Shown: positions 27,001-42,000, counted from the first letter of the stretch. The stretch is 64,000 nucleotides of DNA from Hemicentrotus pulcherrimus (GCA_003118195.1 BEXV01001444.1:18961-82960), one strand, 5' to 3'. Translations and numbers: made by a program. The notes: generated by a model not told the origin, from the sequence alone.

Positions 27001-30000
27001 ATATTTTCAGTCTTCTTGTTCTGTCCTCGGTCTTCTTTTTCTAAGGAGGTTTGGTGATATTTGTAGTTCATGAGCCATTTCTTTTGTTTGTTTATCTTGT
27101 AGCCGATGGTAACTGGGGCAGCTGGGGTGACTGGTCTTCTTGCAGTCAGACCTGTGACGAGAGTGCTAACATGGGGACCAGGCATAGGAACAGGACCTGC
27201 TCAGACCCAGCCCCAATCCTGGAAGGGGACTACTGTGAAGGGAACAAGACCGAGTACGGAGCATGCGGCTCCCAATGCCCTCCAGGTTGGTCAAATCACT
27301 TTTGTCCTGCACATGTAGCCTGAAGTATATTCCATTCTGTTGAATTTTATTTATCTGTATCAACTTTGACTTTTCATAAACCTCCATGTTCATTTCACAA
27401 GGACTTTAAAGATACTATGTCCCTTTTGCAGCCAACATCAAATTCTGTACAACTGTGCAGGAATTACAGTATAAATATGTCATGTATGTGCTATCTGTGA
27501 AATCTAAACATTCGCAGTGTCCTAGTATTCAAATTATGCAACCTGTTTACTTTCTAGACTTCCCTGTCAGACACTATTGAGTGACTGACATCTTTTTTTG
27601 TTTGGTAATAACATATACATAGAATGAGCTGAAACATGTGCATGAGCATTGTGTACATCAATAACCCACTGCTTAATTGTAATGGCCAAATTTAAACCGA
27701 GTGAATCTTTTTGCCGCAAAAAAAGTACAACCATGCGGTACAAGGCTCTGAAAATCAGACTATTACTTAGGTGATTGCAATCACTTAATTCAATTTGACA
27801 ACTAATGGTCGTTATTTTCCCACCAAAAGCCATTCTTAAACCCTTTCATTTTGAGGGAAGTTCTAAGTAAGTATTGTCCTTTAAAGGAATTTAACCTTTT
27901 CTTATTTTTGACCTGCAAATGGGACATACAGAGTACCTTCAGGTATCTCTATATCAGGAACATCCAAGACGACTATACTGTAAGTGCAGCAGTATTTGTC
28001 AAATGAGCCCACAAGTTAGAGTCTCACACATTTTTCAGTTTAGAAGAAGCCACCATGAGTGCAGAGAGAGATTATTTACCACGTTTTACTTCCTTGCAGT
28101 CCATGGAAACTACTCGGACTGGGTCAACGGCGAATGCAGCGTCTCCTGCTACTCTTGGGACAGCAACGGGACCAGGTACGGAGGGGTCCTGAACAGGACC
28201 AGGAACTGTACCATCCCATTGTACGGTGGGGATAACTGTACAGATCTGGGTGATCCCTTTGAGACTGTGAGCTGTGGAACTGAAGATGGCAATGCCTGCC
28301 CAGCGAGTAAGTCCATTCAGCTTTGCTTGTATTAAACCAGGACCCTGTTTCATAAAACTTGCTATCAATAACAAGTTACAAGCTACTGTTGTAAGCTACT
28401 GAAACCATTGCATCTGATTGGCTGAGAGCAAACATGTCATAGAAATTTAGCATTTGTTATTGATAAAAAGTTTTATGATACGGGGCCCCAGACTTGCTCA
28501 TGAAAAAATATCATTAATGTTAATGTAAAGAGTTATCTATTCAAAATCTTAATTGACTTTCTATCTGATGCTCCTTCGATGGTTATGTTAGAGTTAAACC
28601 TCTTTAGGACAAGATTTTTGAAGGTATATATTTGATCATCTTTTTTCCTTTAAATTGGCAACACCATTATTTTTCTGTTATTAGTACATTGTTGTAATAA
28701 TAAAAGTATGGTTCTGTAAAGAATACAGAAGACATGTCTATAAATCTGTCTATATAGTATTTACAATTTTAGCATCACAATTTCATAATCGGTACCAACT
28801 CATGATCTATAATAAGTGAAATTGTATACAAACGTAATCTGCTGTATTAGAAATCCAGTGTGACAGAGTACTGGATAACTGAAAATTTGTAGATTTAATT
28901 GGTTTGTAAAAAAGAAAAAGAAAATTATACACGCAGTTGTTAAAATCTCACCAATGCGTAGTGAATGATGTTTGCATATTGTTAGATATTTCTTGATTTC
29001 TTGATAAGTCTGATTATGACTTTACGATTTTACGTCCCATAGTTATTTAACTTCTGGACTGTTTTGATGTAATTTTTCTTTTCCAGTTGATGGGAACTGG
29101 GGAGGTTGGAGTAACTGGACCGGTTGTAACGTGACGTGTGGAAGTGGGTACAAGATCAGGACCAGGTCTTGCGATAGTCCTAGTCAAGACCACGGAGGAG
29201 CTGACTGTGTAGGCGATGATACAGACCTGCTCTCATGCACCAAATTACCTTGCGCAAGTAAGGATCTCCCTTCTCTGTACTTCTTTCAGTCTCCCACTTT
29301 CTTCTCTCTCTCACTCTCTCTATCCCTCAACTCTCTCTCCCCCCTATTCATCTTTCTCTCTCTCCACGTTCTTCATCTTTTCCATTTCATTTCATTCATT
29401 CAGTTCTGAATGCATAATAAAATCAGTATATATTAAAACATATATGAAGACCTGTTCTAATGCACCAAATTACCTTGCCCAAGTAATGATCTCCTTTCTT
29501 TCTACTTCTTTTAGTCTCACACTTTCTTCTCTCTCTCTATCCCTCAACTCTCTCCCCCCCCCTATTCCTCTTTCTCTCTCTCCATGTTCTTCATCTTTTT
29601 CATTTCATTTCATTCATTCAGTTCTGAATGCATAATAAAATCAGTATAGAGTACCGAAGCTGTGACGTCATAAAAATCTATTTTTAGAATTTCTCAATTT
29701 TATCTTCATTTTCCAAAAGAGCATCAAAAATAATGTCCAAATGTCGAAAACCAATAAGATGCTTTGTTCCTGGGGGATACAGCCTTTTCTCATTATGGTC
29801 CGTTCCTTTGGAATAAGCTGCCACTTATAGCTCAACAGCCCTTGATGACTTCAAAGTTGCTATAAAAACCCATCTCTTTCTAAACAGTGCGATTTAGTTA
29901 TGACAATTATCATTGTGATGCAATAATTTTACCTTTACTTTAGTTAAGATATTATTATTATTATAAAACACCCGCTATAATATTTTTCTTTGACTGTCCT

Positions 30001-33000
30001 ACTAGTTGATGGGAACTGGACGGCCTGGACAGCCTGGTCCGTATGCAGTCAGACGTGTGTCGGAGGCAGTCAGTATCGGAGCAGAGAGTGCTCTAATCCT
30101 ACCCCTATGTACAATGGAACAGAGTGCACAGGAGATGATATGCAGTGGCAGAACTGTAGCGCCAATGTCACTTGTCCAGGTCAGTCTGTCCAGCATTACG
30201 ACATGTTAATTCATACATGTCATAAATACTTTTTTGTCATAAAAGTGTGATCAGGGCCCAGTCTTACAAAGAGTTACGATTGATACAAATCAATCGCAAG
30301 TCCTCCAATCAAGCGCAAGTTTGCAGTCTTCTATCTCTTATGTATATAGTTGCGATTGATATCCATCGCAAATAAGTTGCGCTTGAAATCAGCTCTTTGT
30401 TATGCAGGGCCCAGATTTATAAATACTGGTCACAAAGTCAGGTTGTGAGAAATGTTTTCAATCATTTTGCTTTGAAAAATGATAAAGTCTTGAAAGTGAT
30501 CCGTTCTTTGATTTCAAACTTTCCATGAACCCATTTCATTATATAAAGAAGAAATAAAAGCTTTCCTTTGTCACACAATTATAAATACATTCCTTTGGCA
30601 CTGAAGAGGTTGAGATCAGAATAATACAACATATCCTTTTCAAATTGTTTTTTTTATCAGTAATGGACAAACTTTTACTACAAAATGATGTTGCAGGAAT
30701 AAAAAAAAACATTGCAGATTTAACCATACATACATGTACTCTACTCAATTCTAATGATTTGGTTTTAGATGCTGTCACTGTACTAGGTATTTGATTAAAT
30801 GGTACTGGATATTTTGTAAATACATGGACTCTTTCTCCCCTTCTCTCACCTTCTTTGCCCTCAATGATGTCAATTAAAAATAAATATTTGTGATTAGAAC
30901 CAGAAATATTCCTACTACATATATAAATGTTTTGTTGTTATCCAATAGGAATGAATAAAATGGAAAACACCATCCACATGTGATATGCTGTGCTTTTAGT
31001 GCAAAGTTTTGAGAATTAAATTTCTGAAAAAATTCAACTGTTGAGCTAATCTGGATAATTTGTTGCCAATTTTTTTTTCAGTTCACGGTGGGTGGTCTGA
31101 ATGGAGCGCCTGGTCTACCTGTAGCCTGTCCTGTGGGGGTATCGGGACCACCGCAAGGAACAGGTCCTGTACCAACCCCTCACCGGCTCATGGGGGTGAT
31201 TCATGCCCTGCTGATGAGCCCTCTGAAGAGAGTGAAGTCTGCGGGAATTTTGAATGCCCAAGTAAGATATCAGGGGGGTGTTTCACAAAGATCCTAAGTT
31301 GAACTTATCTCTAAGTTGGACTTAACAACTATGGAAAGCCGTTAGCATCTTTGGAAAAAGTTATTTTAAAAGGCATGAAATGTTGATGAAAATCGTTCAT
31401 ATTTTCTATTATCAAGGAGATTTCATGTTCTTGATGTTGAATTTATAAAAAATCTGAAATACTTGATTTTTTGCTTTTGAATATATTTTATTTGAAGGCT
31501 CTTCATAATTTTAAAGTCCAACTTAAAGTTAAGTTCAACTTAGGATCTTTGTGAAACACCCCCTGATACGGTGTATAGAGAATGCAATACCAGATACTTG
31601 TCCAACTTTTAAATCAGTGTCAACAACACTTTCTTTATACCCTCTGGTATATACATGTATCCTCTCTCTTTCAGCTACAGAGAACATTATATTCATATAT
31701 TCCTTTCTCATTCCTAAATCCCTAAAACAGGCTAGTTTTCATAATGTTGCATCATGCGTATTAAACAAACTCCCAATAGTACAACATACCGCCACAATTT
31801 CAACTTGCCCCACGATCATCACACTGCCTGACAGTGTAGGAGTTTTTGCTCAATTGCCATTTAAGAGCAATTTTGGCTCAACTATTTCATTCGACTCACC
31901 AAATATAATTTTATATTTCTCCATTTCACAAATAATCCGGAACATCCGTACAGCACCCACACTAACAACTTTTAAGAAGCACAATGGAGATTTATTAATT
32001 TGAATGATTTTTTCCACCTTTATATAGCTTAATGTGGTGTGAAGCCAATTATGTAAGAATGCTGTATAAATGAACCTACATGTATTTTGATTGTCATCAT
32101 TCTTTTTCTAGTCGATGGTGACTACAGCAGTTGGGGATCCTGGTCAGACTGTTCCATTAACTGTGGAGAGGGAGGGGTGAGTTATCGCTACCGGGCGTGT
32201 GATAACCCTGAACCTCAGTACGGTGGCTTGGAATGTGACCTCAATGACCTCTATCTCAGACAGTCATGTAATGCAACGGTCAACTGCACAGGTGAGACAT
32301 ACATGTACATGTACATGTACTTCACTTAATCAGAGCTGCCAACCATAATAATGTTTTTCTCAGAATTATTCTGTTTTTTCCTCCAAATTTCGGTAGTTAG
32401 TTTTTTCTTCATAAAATATGTGATTTTTTGATAATGTCATTTTTGTTGAAACGTGAAACAACTGCCCTTAAATGTTATTTGATCACAAATTCAATAGAAA
32501 AACTAGGGTTAAAACATACCTGGAAACACACTGGAAGAGAAAGATATTCTCAAAAATAATGACACAACAATAATACCAAAATTGCCCCCCCCCCAAAAAA
32601 AAAATACCTACCGGTACTTGAAAATAAAACAATAGGTCCTAATATGGAAAAAACAGCATGAGGAATGCACATTTCTGCATTGGAAGTGTGTCGCGCATGG
32701 TTGCAAGTTTCGTTTTAATGAATTCCTTTTTTTGCCGTCATGTTTCCTTTTTTTGGTCACACAAGGTTGGCAGCTCTGCTTAATGCTTATTCACATATGA
32801 TTTTTTATAACACTGTGGCACCATAGAAATATTTACTTGTAAAAATGTGATGCTTTGTATTAAAGGGATCCGGTAACTTTGTCTTAGATCCTTTAAAAAA
32901 ATCCTTGATTTAGCTCATGCTGCAGTAATAATTATAGACCTTTAGGTCAGTCCAGGAACCCCATGAGGCAATTTTTTTAGGGCTTCAATATTACACCATA

Positions 33001-36000
33001 TCACAGACACTGATAACACATAGGACCATGCATCTCAAATTTAACCTCAAATTTTCATTTTTCATTTGTTTGGCCTGCAATAGGACATAGTACCTTTAAA
33101 GGATGATTGAATAAAATCTTTCATCAAAAAAAAAACCCCAATAATCATCTATACATCATCATTACCATTTTCTTTCAGCTGAGAGAGAGGATTTCTACCA
33201 GTCTAAGGCCACCTCACAGAGCAGTACGGCATCCGGCGGTGACTCTTATCGCGCCGTGGACAACAACTTCACCTCTGACTTCTCCAGTGGCTCCTGAATC
33301 GAGACCAATGTAGAGAGCGCCCCCTGGTGGCAGGTTGACCTGGGCGGGGTGTATCAGGTCCGATCAGTATCCATCTACGTCAGAACCGATGATTGTATTG
33401 ATTGCAGTAAGTTTTAAGCCTAATAATTACCTGATTCAAATCGGTTTTCCCAATTATTATTTTTTCTTTCTGATTTTACCGCTATTTTCCCCAAATTTTT
33501 CCCAATTTTCTTACTCAAAAGAGGGGTGGGGGGGATGTTGTTAGATGCCATTTTTTTTTCTCAATCAAGAGGGCGGGGGGGGGGGCGAGGTTGAGATAAA
33601 ACAACATTAGTGCTCACTACACCCCTAAAGTATTTACTATTAAAGTACAGGGATCCTGTCGCGTGAAGGTAAAATTGATCATATCTCCCCAAATTTATTT
33701 CATCTTATTCATAATCAATCGTAACTTTAGAATAAATAGTTACTTAAGATTCGTTTTATGTCGCAGATAGATACAGTGCCTGTTACAATACAAATACTTG
33801 CAGCAATGTATTTTTATTCATGATTGTAAGTCATTTTTTAATGTTATAGGGCCAATTTTAAAACTTGCCTACTTAACTGAAAACATCAATATATACATAC
33901 ACTGTACAGAGAACCAGCACACTGAAATTATACTTGGAGGGGGGAGGGGGGTGGGGGGTGTTAGGCAAAATGCAAACTAACATTATTGTAATTACAGTAC
34001 TCTGTAAATTGTATATACGTTTTGCATACGTCTTGCATTCTGGTAACTATATATTTATGAATAAATCATTGCTACACTGTAATACACAATGATTGTACTG
34101 AAATATATATTTGTTATCTCTCCCTCTATGTTCCCTGTGGTCATCATCATTATCATCAAGCTGATTATTTTTTCTAGAAGATAACAAAATTTGTGTCTTT
34201 CAATTTTCACCAGCTTGGACTCTGACTCCTTTCGTGGTTCGGCTCGGTGTCAGTTCCACACCCAAAGAAAACATGCGATGCGGAAACATCGTGGATTCTT
34301 ACACTTCGACGACCTATGACGTAAATTGTGACCTCATGGCCGGAAGATATCTCAGTATTCAGAATGTCGCTGACACAGAGACCTCTCTTTCTTTCTGTGA
34401 GGTTGTAGTCAACATCGGTGAGTCTCCTAATAATTCAGCTTTATATGGCGCTTGATACATCTATGATGTCTCTAAGCAATTTACAGATAAACATGTACTA
34501 TAACCCCGGTCATTGGATTCAATATTTTCCCGCACACACTACATGTATGTGCGAAATCTCCACTTCCTGGGGAGCATTCCAGCCAGAGCCAGGCGTTACT
34601 TGATGCTCAAAAACTATGACGGTCGCATCCTACCGGCTATCCATTTAATACCTGGGTGGAGAGTAGCAGAAAGTGCAGGTTAATATCTTGCCAAAGTATA
34701 TTAGTGCCCTGTCGGGATTCAAAACCCTCGACATTCGCATCTCCAGTCAAGCACCTTAAACCACTCAACCACGACACTCCTACCGTCTGCAGTCTTCCAT
34801 ACACTGAAAATTTACAGCTTTGGTTTGCATTTGTTAGTTTTTTGATCGTTGGATGTGCAGTCAAACCTGTTTTGAGGCCCCCTGTGTAGAAAGAGCATCT
34901 GTTTTACAGGCCATTTTATGTTTTCCTTGAAATCATACTTTTACTTAAAGACCCCCTGCCTGTAAAGGCCACATTTTGTGTTACCCTGCATTTTCTATGC
35001 AGGCTTGACTGTACTACCGGTATTTGTAATGTCTTTTGGAAAGACATCAATCTACATTTGCCACTTCATACCCAGGATATAAATAGGGACCTGGTAGGAT
35101 GATGAAAGCTAGTATGAATTTCATTATCTTCTCACCTACATTGATCATATGGTAGAAATACTCCCTAGGGAGTGGAGATGGTGCTCACATTTTGTGCGAT
35201 ATTTATACTGTGACCATGAGTATTAACAACTATAAAGCACTAAGAAACGTTTGTATTATGTGCTTTATAAATCTAGATTATTATCATTTTTTACCTTGAA
35301 CATTTTGACATGGTTGTGAAGGTAAATGTACATGTAAATAAATGTACATGTAGTTAAATCCCTTGGATAGGACATTTAATGGAGGCCCCGTGTAGAAAAG
35401 AGTCAATACCTTTGCATGTTAAGAACCTGCTGCGCTATTTGTATAAGAGAAGGAGGAAACCCTGGTGTAGTGGTCCAACTATCACCCCCAATCAGTTATA
35501 ATGCAAGGAGAGACCCAAGGGTTCCAGTGATTCAGTTCCCTTTTCGCCTCTCAGGCACAGGTGATGCCAAATATTAAATAATAATAAAAATTAATTTGCC
35601 TCTTCTCTAAATCTATTATTTCCTACAGGATCCGACGCCTATTTTGATGGATCATCCAACGTCACCTTTGGTGACGCCCAGACTCGATGCTATCAACATG
35701 GGGCGGAGCTAGCCACGCCTGGTGACCTGCTGGACATGTATGACAGTGGAGACGAGTCTTGTGATTGGGGATGGGCATCGGATGGATCAGTGAGGCGTGT
35801 CGTCCAGGCGTCGACTGAATGTAGCGCAAGTGCTAATAAGTCAGGCATGATGGACAAGGGCGCGACTGCTCAATCTGGAGAATGGGGTGTATACTGCATA
35901 CAGAGAAGTAGGTTCTTAACCATTAGGCTGCTAAATTCTCTTATTTCTTAAGCCCACTGCACACTATACGATCCGACTACTATTCGATTTGGAAGAATTT

Positions 36001-39000
36001 GCAATAACATTTAATACAAACATTAAAACATTTAAAATCTTAATGACCAAGGATCTAAATAGTCTTATGATTAAGAAAACTTAAATTTCAATTTCCCTGG
36101 AAGAGGAAAAGCTATATTGGCTGAGAATCGTGGTGACATCACACCAGGGGGGTGTTTCACAAAGATCCTTAATTTGAACTTATCTCTATGTTGGACTTAT
36201 TAATTATGGAAAGCCGTTAGCAATTATGAAAATATTTTGTAAAAGTTATTTTAAAAGGCATAAAATGTTGATTCAAATCATTCATATTTTCTATTATGAA
36301 GGAGATTTCATGTTCTTGATGTGGAATTTATAAAAAGTCTAATATACTTGAATTTTTGCTTTTGAATACATTTTATTTTAAGGCTACAAATGGCTCTCCA
36401 TAATTTTAGATTCCAACTTAGAGTTAAGTTTGACTTTGGATCTTTGTGAAACACCCCCAGGAGTGCGATTGTCTATGATTGGAAGCGGGTTCGGCTTTTA
36501 TTTTGAGTAGAAGAGTTCAATGCACATAAATTGTGGTTGTTAGTATTCTTATCATGATTTAAAAGCTCAATCATAAAAATTATGTTTGTTTAGATTCCCT
36601 ATCTAATACAATCAACTTTTATTTTCCTCTGCACAGGTGAAGGAATTTCTCTGATTGGGCAACTATTCAACCAGATTAGCTTCAATGCCTCGTCATCACA
36701 ACCGGACATGGGCCCATCCAATGCTAATGTTTATAATGATAATAGTACAATGGGATGGGTGCCTGTAAACTCTACTGATGGAGAATGGTTAGAGGTTAGT
36801 ATTCATTCAATTTTCATTTATTTATGTATTGATTTATTTGTTCTTTCATTTAATTATTCATCTATGCATTTCTTTGTTCATTCATTTGTTCTTCGATTCA
36901 TTCACACATACATCTATTACTTTGTCTGTTTGTTCTTTTGTGTATTAATTTGTCCACTCGTTCAGTCATCCATGCATTCAATTTTGTTCATTAATCATTC
37001 ATTGATTTATCTATCAATTTATCTGTTCATTCATTTGTATATTCATTCCTTCCTTCAGTCATTCATTTTTTTAAATTGAATCGTGCATACATGTTCATGT
37101 ACATTCATCTATTAATATATCTATGCATTCATTTATATATTCATTTGTCCATTCATTCATTCATTCCATCATTCCTTCCTTTAGTCATTCATTTTTTTCA
37201 TTGATTCATTTGTACATTCATCTATTAATTTGACCATAAATTCATGTATATATTCATTTGTCCACTTATTCATTCATCCATGCATTCATCCATTCACACA
37301 TTCATTTGTTTGTTCCTTCATTGGATCCTTCGTTCATTCATTTGTTCATTCATTCATCTTTTAATTCATGCATTCAGTCATTTGTTGATTGATTGATTGG
37401 TTTATTTAATAATCACACCCTAAGAATGGGGGAACATTTGACAATCTTGTCAAATGTATGACGATAGTGTACAGTCATGTAATCTCAATTTTAATGCATG
37501 TAATTCATGCATTCATTCATTCATTTGTTCATTCATTCATTTATTCCATCATTCATTTGTTGATTGATTGATTGATTCATTTCATTTATTCATTAATAGC
37601 ACCCTAGAATGGGGGAATATTTGACCATCTTGTCAAATCGAATAATGTCATTGCAGGGCCCTCAGGGAGAACAGTATAAATACTGATGAGGCTACCTTGG
37701 GTAAACAAGACATATTATTATTATTATTATCTATGACTGTACGGTCATTTAATCTCAATACGCCTTTTCTTTCAGATTGATTTTGGGCAATACGTAGCAC
37801 TGACAGGCGTGGCCACCAGAGGGCGCCCTTGCTGTGATGGCTATGTCACTGGTTACTACCTCAAGTACTCCAGTGACGGGGTCAATTGGAATTACTATGG
37901 ATCCGGAGCAACAAAGGTATAAATCTGATTGCAATAGTTACTTCTTGTTAACCAGCTACCTCCCACAAGAACAAAAGTAACTCTTGGAGATTGTGCTTAT
38001 AAAGCCCCAAAGCTTTGGAATAACTTACCACTAGATACAGAAAAAAGCCTCATCTGTTGCTGTCTTTAAAGTTTTGTTGAAGGCGCACTTGTTTTCAGGA
38101 GCTTTTGAATATTTTTAAAATTTATTTTGTGTCTGTAAAGTACATTAGCACTGTTAGGAGTTGTTAAGGGTTTAATTGCCCCTTTAAGCTTTATGCATTT
38201 ATTTATTCCTATGCCGTAAGTACAATGTATTCATTTATTCATTTTTTTTTCTTTTTGCATAATTTATCAGATTGCATAGTATTAAGAACATGATGAGAAT
38301 CATTAAAACAGTAGAAAACTTATGAGGAAAATATGATCGTCTGACATTTACTATTGTCTTATACAGCTCATTCAAGGCAACATGGATAGCACTTCTGTAG
38401 TTCGTCACAGCCTAAATCCCTTAGAGGGTGTGCGTTACGTCCGGGTGGAACCAAAAACTTGGGACACAGCAATCTCTTTCAGGGCTGTCTTCTATGGAAC
38501 TGTCCAGCCAGGTATGCATAGTTTTACATAAATTTACATAATACTTTGTTATCTAGCAAAAGGGCATTGTAAGGTCACTGAAGGTCACTATAAGTTGATT
38601 TGATTTGATTTATTTATTTTCCACTCAAATATACACAAATTAAATGACATATATAAACCATACAGTAATACAATATATAATAAAACAAATGANNNNNNNN
38701 NNNNNNNNNNNNNNNNNNNNNNNNNNNNNNNNNNNNNNNNNNNNNNNNNNNNNNNNNNNNNNNNNNNNNNNNNNNNNNNNNNNNNNNNNNNNNNNNNNNN
38801 NNNNNNNNNNNNNNNNNNNNNNNNNNNNNNNNNNNNNNNNNNNNNNNNNNNNNNNNNNNNNNNNNNNNNNNNNNNNNNNNNNNNNNNNNNNNNNNNNNNN
38901 NNNNNNNNNNNNNNNNNNNNNNNNNNNNNNNNNNNNNNNNNNNNNNNNNNNNNNNNNNNNNNNNNNNNNNNNNNNNNNNNNNNNNNNNNNNNNNNNNNNN

Positions 39001-42000
39001 NNNNNNNNNNNNNNNNNNNNNNNNNNNNNNNNNNNNNNNNNNNNNNNNNNNNNNNNNNNNNNNNNNNNNNNNNNNNNNNNNNNNNNNNNNNNNNNNNNNN
39101 NNNNNNNNNNNNNNNNNNNNNNNNNNNNNNNNNNNNNNNNNNNNNNNNNNNNNNNNNNNNNNNNNNNNNNNNNNNNNNNNNNNNNNNNNNNNNNNNNNNN
39201 NNNNNNNNNNNNNNNNNNNNNNNNNNNNNNNNNNNNNNNNNNNNNNNNNNNNNNNNNNNNNNNNNNNNNNNNNNNNNNNNNNNNNNNNNNNNNNNNNNNN
39301 NNNNNNNNNNNNNNNNNNNNNNNNNNNNNNNNNNNNNNNNNNNNNNNNNNNNNNNNNNNNNNNNNNNNNNNNNNNNNNNNNNNNNNNNNNNNNNNNNNNN
39401 NNNNNNNNNNNNNNNNNNNNNNNNNNNNNNNNNNNNNNNNNNNNNNNNNNNNNNNNNNNNNNNNNNNNNNNNNNNNNNNNNNNNNNNNNNNNNNNNNNNN
39501 NNNNNNNNNNNNNNNNNNNNNNNNNNNNNNNNNNNNNNNNNNNNNNNNNNNNNNNNNNNNNNNNNNNNNNNNNNNNNNNNNNNNNNNNNNNNNNNNNNNN
39601 NNNNNNNNNNNNNNNNNNNNNNNNNNNNNNNNNNNNATGATGATGATATATGAATATATTGTGTGCTAATTTGTTGCCTAATTAGAATGAATAAGCTGAT
39701 TTATTAAACTTTATAACATCAGTATTTATAAATGTAATGCTTCCTGGGAGAAATTTCAATAGTTGAAATTGGTGGAAGAGTCGCTGCCCGGCAAGCAGTA
39801 GATGGCAGGTTCAGATCCCGCTGGTTCCAAGATTTTTTCTGATTTGTTTTTTAATTTCAGTTCGATCAATCGATCTTATTTACTGGGTGTAAGCCACAAA
39901 TATGTTCAAACTATTAAAAATTAATCAGGTCTGCAATTCTTCATAACAAAATCCATTACTTTTTGTATTTGTTTATCTCTTCATCTTGATCTACAGCGAA
40001 TGGGGAGTTCAGTTCCTGGGGAGAATGGGGATCCTGCTCCGTGGCTTGTGAAGGAACAGGAACACAACAGAGGACCAGGTCCTGTGATAGCCCAGCCCAA
40101 CAAGGAACCGGTCTGAGGTGCCAAAAGAATGAATACATGGAACAAATATTAGGTAAGCAACCATTTTATTTATTCATTAATTGTCAGATGCCTAAATAGA
40201 TTATTGTTAAAATGTAAATGCAACTATCTTTTTTATGTGTGTGCAAGCATAATTGAGCTTTTAGTCGACCATGTTTAATTGTACATTTTTTTCTACATGT
40301 CCATGTAATTGATTATTATGTTAGCAAGAGCCCCTGAAGAATGTATGAACCAATCAAGCTTTTTAATAGGTTCCTCACATTTTACCCTGTATAACCTACT
40401 ATTTAATACAATTAATTTTGATGTCTTTACAAAGAATTGATTTAATGTGATTCTTTTAGTATCATATTATGTTCTAATTTTGTCAATTACCGGTATGTAC
40501 ATGTAAATTCATTTTTGTGAAATGTGAAACAAAATAAACTTGAAAAACTTGAAATCAGTGCTTGTGATAATAAATGTTAATTTTGTCTGGTTCAAATAGG
40601 ACACATTTGTCTGCCCTGTGCTCTTTTGACAATTCAAGTCAGGGTTTAACACTTACAATGTACATGTATGGGCACCCAGGACACATGGGCGCCCAAAATC
40701 AAAGTCCCCCCCCCAAAAAAAAAAAAGAAAGATCTCCAGACTTTTAAGATAGGGCTCATGCGAACACACTCTAAAAAAAAAAATCCAACCCAGACCCCCT
40801 TCCCAAAGATTTAGTATAGAGCCCTGTTGAAATAAACTATTGGTTGATCAGAGCAAGATGTTTCTAATAATCAGAGATGTGCCTACATGTACACACTAGA
40901 CCCAGGTGTAGTAGGTGAGCACCAGGGCCCCGTTTCATAAAACTTACCATTGATGGTAACTTTGCCATCAATGGTAACTACCATGGAAACCTTGATTCTG
41001 ATTGGATGTTGAGCCCCGTTACCATGGTAGTTGCCATTGATGGCAAAGTTACCATCTATGGTAAGTTTTATGAAACGGGGCCCAGAGCTTTAGTCAGGGT
41101 AAAATTTCCAAAGTCTTTTGGAATCGCCAGAGACACACATATCATAATGTGATATAAGACCAACATGGCAAGATGGGGCTACGCCCATCGCAGCCATCGG
41201 GCAATAGAAGAACTTAATTTAATTTAATTTAATTTAGGAGCTTTACATTAATCTTGATCTAAGGAGACACAACCTAACAGTAATGTGAAATGCCATATTC
41301 TAGAAAAGTCAGTTATACTCACTCACTGTCTTCAATTATTCCATTTTCTTTTTCCTTTGAAGCTGACCCACTCCATTTCTTCAGGAAGCAGTCAAGCAGA
41401 CAACTAGGAGCGGACCTCACCATCTCTTATTCAGTTGCCACCGCGATAGAGTGCGCCACCTTGTGTGCCGTCGAGGAGAGTTTCGATTGTGAATCATTTA
41501 ACTTTGGCTCGGGTTCAGGAGATTGTGTTCTCACCAACACCTCAAATTAGTTTCATGATGAGTCCCTAAGTATCGCCTTAGGTTATGACTACTACGAATT
41601 AGGTAATTGTTTTTGTCAGTGAAAGACAAGCCATTCTAGGCTGCATACTTATAAAGAGTTATGATTGATCTTAAGTTCGATCAATACACGATGAGCCATA
41701 GACTTACGCTCAATATTAACTTTACGATCAATCAAAAGGCTTTATAATACGTACGTGCCATATGTTGCCTATGGATTTTGTTAAACTTGTATACAAATTT
41801 CAATTGGCAGAGGCAAGATTTTAATTGCAGTTCCATTTCTAACCTTACCTTAGTTTATATCGTTTCATGATATGTAACTATACAAGTTGGAATGCTGGAT
41901 TGTAATAGTACTCTGTCATTCATGGTAATATCCAAATTTGTGACTCAAAACTATTAATGATCCAAAATTTGATGAGAAAATGCAACACATTCTGCGCAGT

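Noticed and set aside
31551..32003. 150-codon frame downstream of TSP1-9
   Set aside because: Starts inside the right end of a MITE. A faint FKKH-like ending recalls retrotransposon tails, but similarity is too weak to call.
38644..39669. 341-codon open frame
   Set aside because: Translation of the N gap.
39770..39835. tRNA-like stretch with GGTTCAGATCC
   Set aside because: Only a B-box-like word and partial stems; probably an old SINE head.
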